Positions 61,689 to 64,000 of a stretch of 64,000 bases of DNA are shown here, piece after piece. Under the pieces are notes generated by a model. That model saw only the letters and a program-made list of their open reading frames with translations, had not been told where the DNA came from and did no database searches. Source of the stretch: Selenomonadales bacterium. GTDB lineage: Bacteria > Bacillota > Negativicutes > Sporomusales > UBA7701. A program made the translations under genes and the position numbers. The stretch spans positions 1 through 64,000 of the forward strand of contig JAHDOI010000055.1 of assembly GCA_018434945.1 (NCBI GenBank), read 5' to 3'. Numbering within the stretch: the stretch's first letter is position 1; every line of letters begins with the position of its first letter.

Positions 61689-61868
61689 CAGACTGGTGAG
61701 AAAGGTCCAGATGCAAGGCGCACCGGAAGAGCGCGCCGCGCCGCGTACTCGGTCGTACGCAAGCAAGTGCTCTGAGGAGCAAGTGCGCAAGTTCTTGGCG
61801 CTTCAGCGCCTAGAACTGCGGCCTGCCTCTTGCGGGTACGCCGCAGATGGGCTTTTATCGCCAGTCTG
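61689..61868 (+). repeat. Dispersed hairpin element, long copy R6 with accessory module
   Basis: Outer arms CAGACTGGTGAGAAAGG and CTTTTATCGCCAGTCTG, a third outer-stem sequence, again complementary. Frame CCAGATGCAAGGCGCACCGG ... GAGGAGCAAGTGCGCAA ... GCAGATGGG with accessory module GTTCTTGGCGCTTCAGCGCC as in copy R3. Sits just after the thiW stop. Confidence 0.82.
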
Positions 61869-61872
61869 GCGG

Positions 61873-62373
61873 TTATCTCGGGCGTGCGCCGAGCCACTCG
61901 CGGACGACGCCGATCACGGGCGTGTAGTAGAGGAGACAGGCGATGACCGCGCCGCCGGCGGCGCTGACGGCGAAGGGTATGACGAAGAAGAAGGCGCCGG
62001 CCTTGGAGCCGATGAGGTACTTGGCGACAGGAAAGGCGACGAGGGCGCCGATGAGGCCGGTGCCGAAGAGTTCGCCGACCGCCGCCCAGAGGATGCTGTT
62101 GGTCCGCCGGTAGAGGATGCCGGCGAGGGCCGCGCCGATCATGCTGCCGGGAAAGGCGAGCAGCGAGCCTGTGCCGAGGAAGTTGCGCAGCAGCGAGGTG
62201 GCGAAGGCGGCGTTGACGGAGTACCGCGTGCCGAGGAGCACTGCCAGCAGGATGTTGATGGCGTGCTGGACAGGGAAACACTTGGCGACGCCCACGGGGA
62301 TGTAGACGAGTTGGGCGGTGAACACCCCGACGGCGACGAACAGGGCGGTGAAGGTGAGTTTTTTGGTATCCAT
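61873..62373 (-). CDS. thiW: Energy-coupling factor S component ThiW (thiazole)
   Basis: 166 aa from the ATG at 62373 (GGGAGG 7 nt upstream). Six membrane helices and the family stretch VGVAKCFPVQHAINILLAV. ThiW is the substrate-specific component for hydroxyethylthiazole uptake, feeding ThiM encoded 18 bp upstream. Under the same TPP riboswitch. Confidence 0.9.
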   Translation of the reverse strand: MDTKKLTFTALFVAVGVFTAQLVYIPVGVAKCFPVQHAINILLAVLLGTRYSVNAAFATSLLRNFLGTGSLLAFPGSMIGAALAGILYRRTNSILWAAVGELFGTGLIGALVAFPVAKYLIGSKAGAFFFVIPFAVSAAGGAVIACLLYYTPVIGVVREWLGARPR

Positions 62374-62391
62374 TGTCATTCCTCCCGGGTA

Positions 62392-63198
62392 TCAACCGAT
62401 TTTGGCGCAGCGGAGCAGGGTTTCGGGCGTCAGGGTGAAGACGGCGTCGAAGAGCCTGACGCGGAATGTGCCGATGCCGTCCTCCGGCCGGAGGGAGCGG
62501 TGGGCGAGTTCGCCGGCGACGCCCATGACGGCGATGCCGGTGACGGCGCTTATGTAAGGGTCGGCGCCGGCGCCCAGGCAGCAGCCGATGAGCGAGGTGG
62601 CCATGCAGCCGGTGCCGGTGACGCTGGCCAGCCAGGGGTGCCCGTTGGCGATGCGGCAGACGCGGCCGCCGGCGGCGACGATGTCGGTCTGGCCGGTGAG
62701 GACGACGACACAGCCCAGGCTAGCGGCGAGACCGGTGGCGACGGCTTCGCCGTCGGTTTCGTCGGCGGCGGAGTCGACACCGCGGATGGCGGCGCTGAGG
62801 CCGGCGACGGTCTTTATTTCGGCGGCGTTGCCTCTGACGACTGCCGGATTCGTTGCGCGGATGATGCGGCCGGCGGCGGCGGTGCGCGCCGGGGTGGCGC
62901 CGGCGCCGACCGGGTCGAGGATTACGGGGACGCCGAGTTCGCCGGCCCGTATGCCGGTGGCGATCATGGTGTCGACGGCGGCGGCGCTGAGGGTGCCGAT
63001 GTTGAGCACGAGGGCGGCGGCTTTGGCGACCATGTCGGTGGCTTCGCCGGGATCGCTGGCCATGACGGGGGAAGCGCCGAAGGCGAGGGTGATGTTGGCG
63101 CTGTCGTTGGCGGTGACATAGTTGGTCAGGTGATGGACGAGGGGTCTTTTCGCCTTCACGGCGGCAAGGGTGACGGCGATCTCGTGCAGAAGCTCCAT
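62392..63198 (-). CDS. thiM: Hydroxyethylthiazole kinase ThiM
   Basis: 268 aa. Ribokinase-like fold with VHHLTNYVTANDSANITLAFGASPVM, LDPVGAGATPAR and the active-site VTGTGCMATSLIGC. It phosphorylates 4-methyl-5-(2-hydroxyethyl)thiazole for thiamine synthesis and salvage. GGGAGG upstream. First gene of the operon after a TPP riboswitch. Confidence 0.95.
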   Translation of the reverse strand: MELLHEIAVTLAAVKAKRPLVHHLTNYVTANDSANITLAFGASPVMASDPGEATDMVAKAAALVLNIGTLSAAAVDTMIATGIRAGELGVPVILDPVGAGATPARTAAAGRIIRATNPAVVRGNAAEIKTVAGLSAAIRGVDSAADETDGEAVATGLAASLGCVVVLTGQTDIVAAGGRVCRIANGHPWLASVTGTGCMATSLIGCCLGAGADPYISAVTGIAVMGVAGELAHRSLRPEDGIGTFRVRLFDAVFTLTPETLLRCAKIG

Positions 63199-63243
63199 TG
63201 ATTTCTACCTCCCATTTGAGACGGTTGAAAGCGGCGCAAACCG

Positions 63244-63270
63244 AAAAGGCGCCTCCTGTAAGGATGCGCC
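63244..63270 (-). terminator. Riboswitch expression platform terminator
   Basis: GGCGCATCCT-TAC-AGGAGGCGCC (one mismatch) followed by TTTT, about 45 bp before thiM and just after the TPP aptamer. Ligand binding should favour it. Confidence 0.7.
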
Positions 63271-63290
63271 CGGTAGACGGAACTTGAGCA

Positions 63291-63376
63291 GCTATCCCTA
63301 CGCTGGCATTACCCAGATCAGGTTAAAGGGTCATAGGCGATCGGGCCTATTTCTCAGCCGGCTCCTCCGGCTCCCC
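63291..63376 (-). ncRNA. TPP riboswitch (THI element)
   Basis: On minus: GGAGGAGCCGGCTGAGA, then ACCCTTTAACCTGATCTGG and GTAATGCCAGCGTAGGGA, the conserved CUGAGA and ACCUGAUC-x-GGGUAAU cores of the THI box. It controls thiM-thiW. Confidence 0.97.
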
Positions 63377-63450
63377 CAGCAGATATCCAGTTGGCGGCTC
63401 GTCGGTCGACGGCGGGAACGGTCAAACGGTACCGTTCCGCCTTCTGTTCC

Positions 63451-63479
63451 ATTATAACCATATCGGGGCGATTTTTCCA
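63451..63479 (-). promoter_or_regulatory. Promoter of thiM-thiW
   Basis: On minus: TGGAAA (63479-63474), 17-nt spacer, TATAAT (63456-63451). A palindrome GGAACGGT/ACCGTTCC (63415-63439) lies between it and the riboswitch. Confidence 0.7.
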
Positions 63480-63517
63480 TACTTTTGACAGTAAGTTTCA
63501 CGGAATGGGGGATTTTT

Positions 63518-64000
63518 TTACGCCAGCAGGCGGTCGACGATGGCGTCGATGTGAATCTGGGTGGTGTCGAGGATGAGGGTGTCGAGGTCGCCGGCCCGGA
63601 TGATGAGCGGCAGTTCGGTGCAGCCGAGGACGAGGGCGTCGGCGTTTTCGGCGGCAAGCATCTTTGCGGCGATAGCGAGTACGGCGCTTTTTTCCTCCGG
63701 CAGGACAATGCCTTCCTGGAGGTGGGGGAAGATGATGTTGTGGATGGTCTGCTGCTCCTCGGCCGTGGGGACGAAGGCGTCAATGCCGTAGCGGGCGAAC
63801 GCGTCCTTATAGAGGCCGCTGCTCATCGTGAAGGCGGTGCCGAAGATGACGACGCGGCGGCAGCCCTCGTCCCGGGCGCGCTTGCACGTTTCCTCGACGA
63901 GGCTGATGAGGGGCAGCGGCGATCGGGCGCTGAGGTCGTCGAAGACGATGTGGGCGGTGTTGGCCGCCATGGCCGCGAATTCGGCGCCGCCGGCGGCCAG
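63518..64000 (-). CDS. Aspartate/glutamate racemase family, 3' part only
   Basis: C-terminal 160 codons; the frame runs off the window end (GGAEFAAMAANTAHIVFDDL just at the edge). The second catalytic Cys is in LGCTELPLII. At the first site the sequence is AANTAH, with Ala where two-Cys racemases have CNT-H. This variant is common in one branch of the family. Substrate cannot be given. Upstream part not visible. Confidence 0.82.
   Translation of the reverse strand: MAAGGAEFAAMAANTAHIVFDDLSARSPLPLISLVEETCKRARDEGCRRVVIFGTAFTMSSGLYKDAFARYGIDAFVPTAEEQQTIHNIIFPHLQEGIVLPEEKSAVLAIAAKMLAAENADALVLGCTELPLIIRAGDLDTLILDTTQIHIDAIVDRLLA

Overview
The window reads as chromosomal DNA of an anaerobic, outer-membrane-bearing Firmicute, most likely a Negativicutes member of the Sporomusa type. 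Evidence: very GC-rich coding DNA with strong GGAGG ribosome binding sites; a predicted outer-membrane beta-barrel ending in Phe (38125-38991); an anaerobic Ni carbon monoxide dehydrogenase (35835-37973); two TRAP transporters; a glycolate/lactate-type FAD plus Fe-S oxidase; polyferredoxin-type and QueG-like proteins; and a DUF3231 protein. There are no rRNA or tRNA genes, no IS transposase and no CRISPR array. Species-level placement is inference.

Layout. 0-2.2 kb: an AT-richer, probably acquired patch (truncated DUF2075 NTPase with a coupled 44-codon ORF), then about 470 bp of non-coding DNA packed with strong inverted repeats. 2.2-8.3 kb: small signalling, membrane and secreted proteins (LuxR-type HTH, PAS with degenerate GGDEF, TspO, DUF3231, a 10-residue-repeat secreted protein). 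8.5-8.75 kb: a promoter-ncRNA-terminator unit on the minus strand. 8.9-19.8 kb: a minus-strand block holding two DctPQM TRAP transporters, an IlvD/EDD dehydratase and a cupin/PocR histidine kinase with an AraC-type regulator, probably one regulated organic-acid uptake and catabolism locus. 20-21.6 kb: DUF1848 and polysaccharide deacetylase. 21.8-27.3 kb: HPP protein, NarL-type regulator, GlcD-GlcF oxidase and a convergent DesK-type kinase with a diacid-recognition-like N-terminus. 27.5-30.4 kb: small protein, YdjM-like hydrolase, polyferredoxin, AlkA glycosylase. 30.5-35.8 kb: a tight plus-strand glycan/surface-polymer operon (membrane GT, GT2, DUF2304, EmrE-like, FemAB-like, methyltransferase, DUF3473-type deacetylase). 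36-43.5 kb: CODH, outer-membrane barrel, TerC, WrbA, and CsoR-CopA with its operator. 43.7-50.5 kb: a PAS/GAF histidine kinase and an NtrC-like kinase/regulator pair. 50.7-60 kb: a 51.2-51.5 kb ncRNA, a QueG-like protein, a TPR protein, several small exported proteins, and a GAF-GAF-PAS-GGDEF-HD-GYP protein split by a shift in a C6 run. 60-64 kb: MATE exporter, TPP-riboswitch-controlled ThiM-ThiW, and the C-terminal part of an Asp/Glu racemase running off the edge.

The most unusual feature is a family of dispersed intergenic hairpin elements (about 8370, 19850, 26150, 28640, 29410, 39010, 45765 and 61690). They share a conserved internal frame (AGATGCAAGGCGCACCGG ... GAGGAGCAA ... GCAGATGGG). 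Their outer stems differ between copies but stay self-complementary, and they carry interchangeable internal hairpin cassettes. No transposase of their own is visible here.
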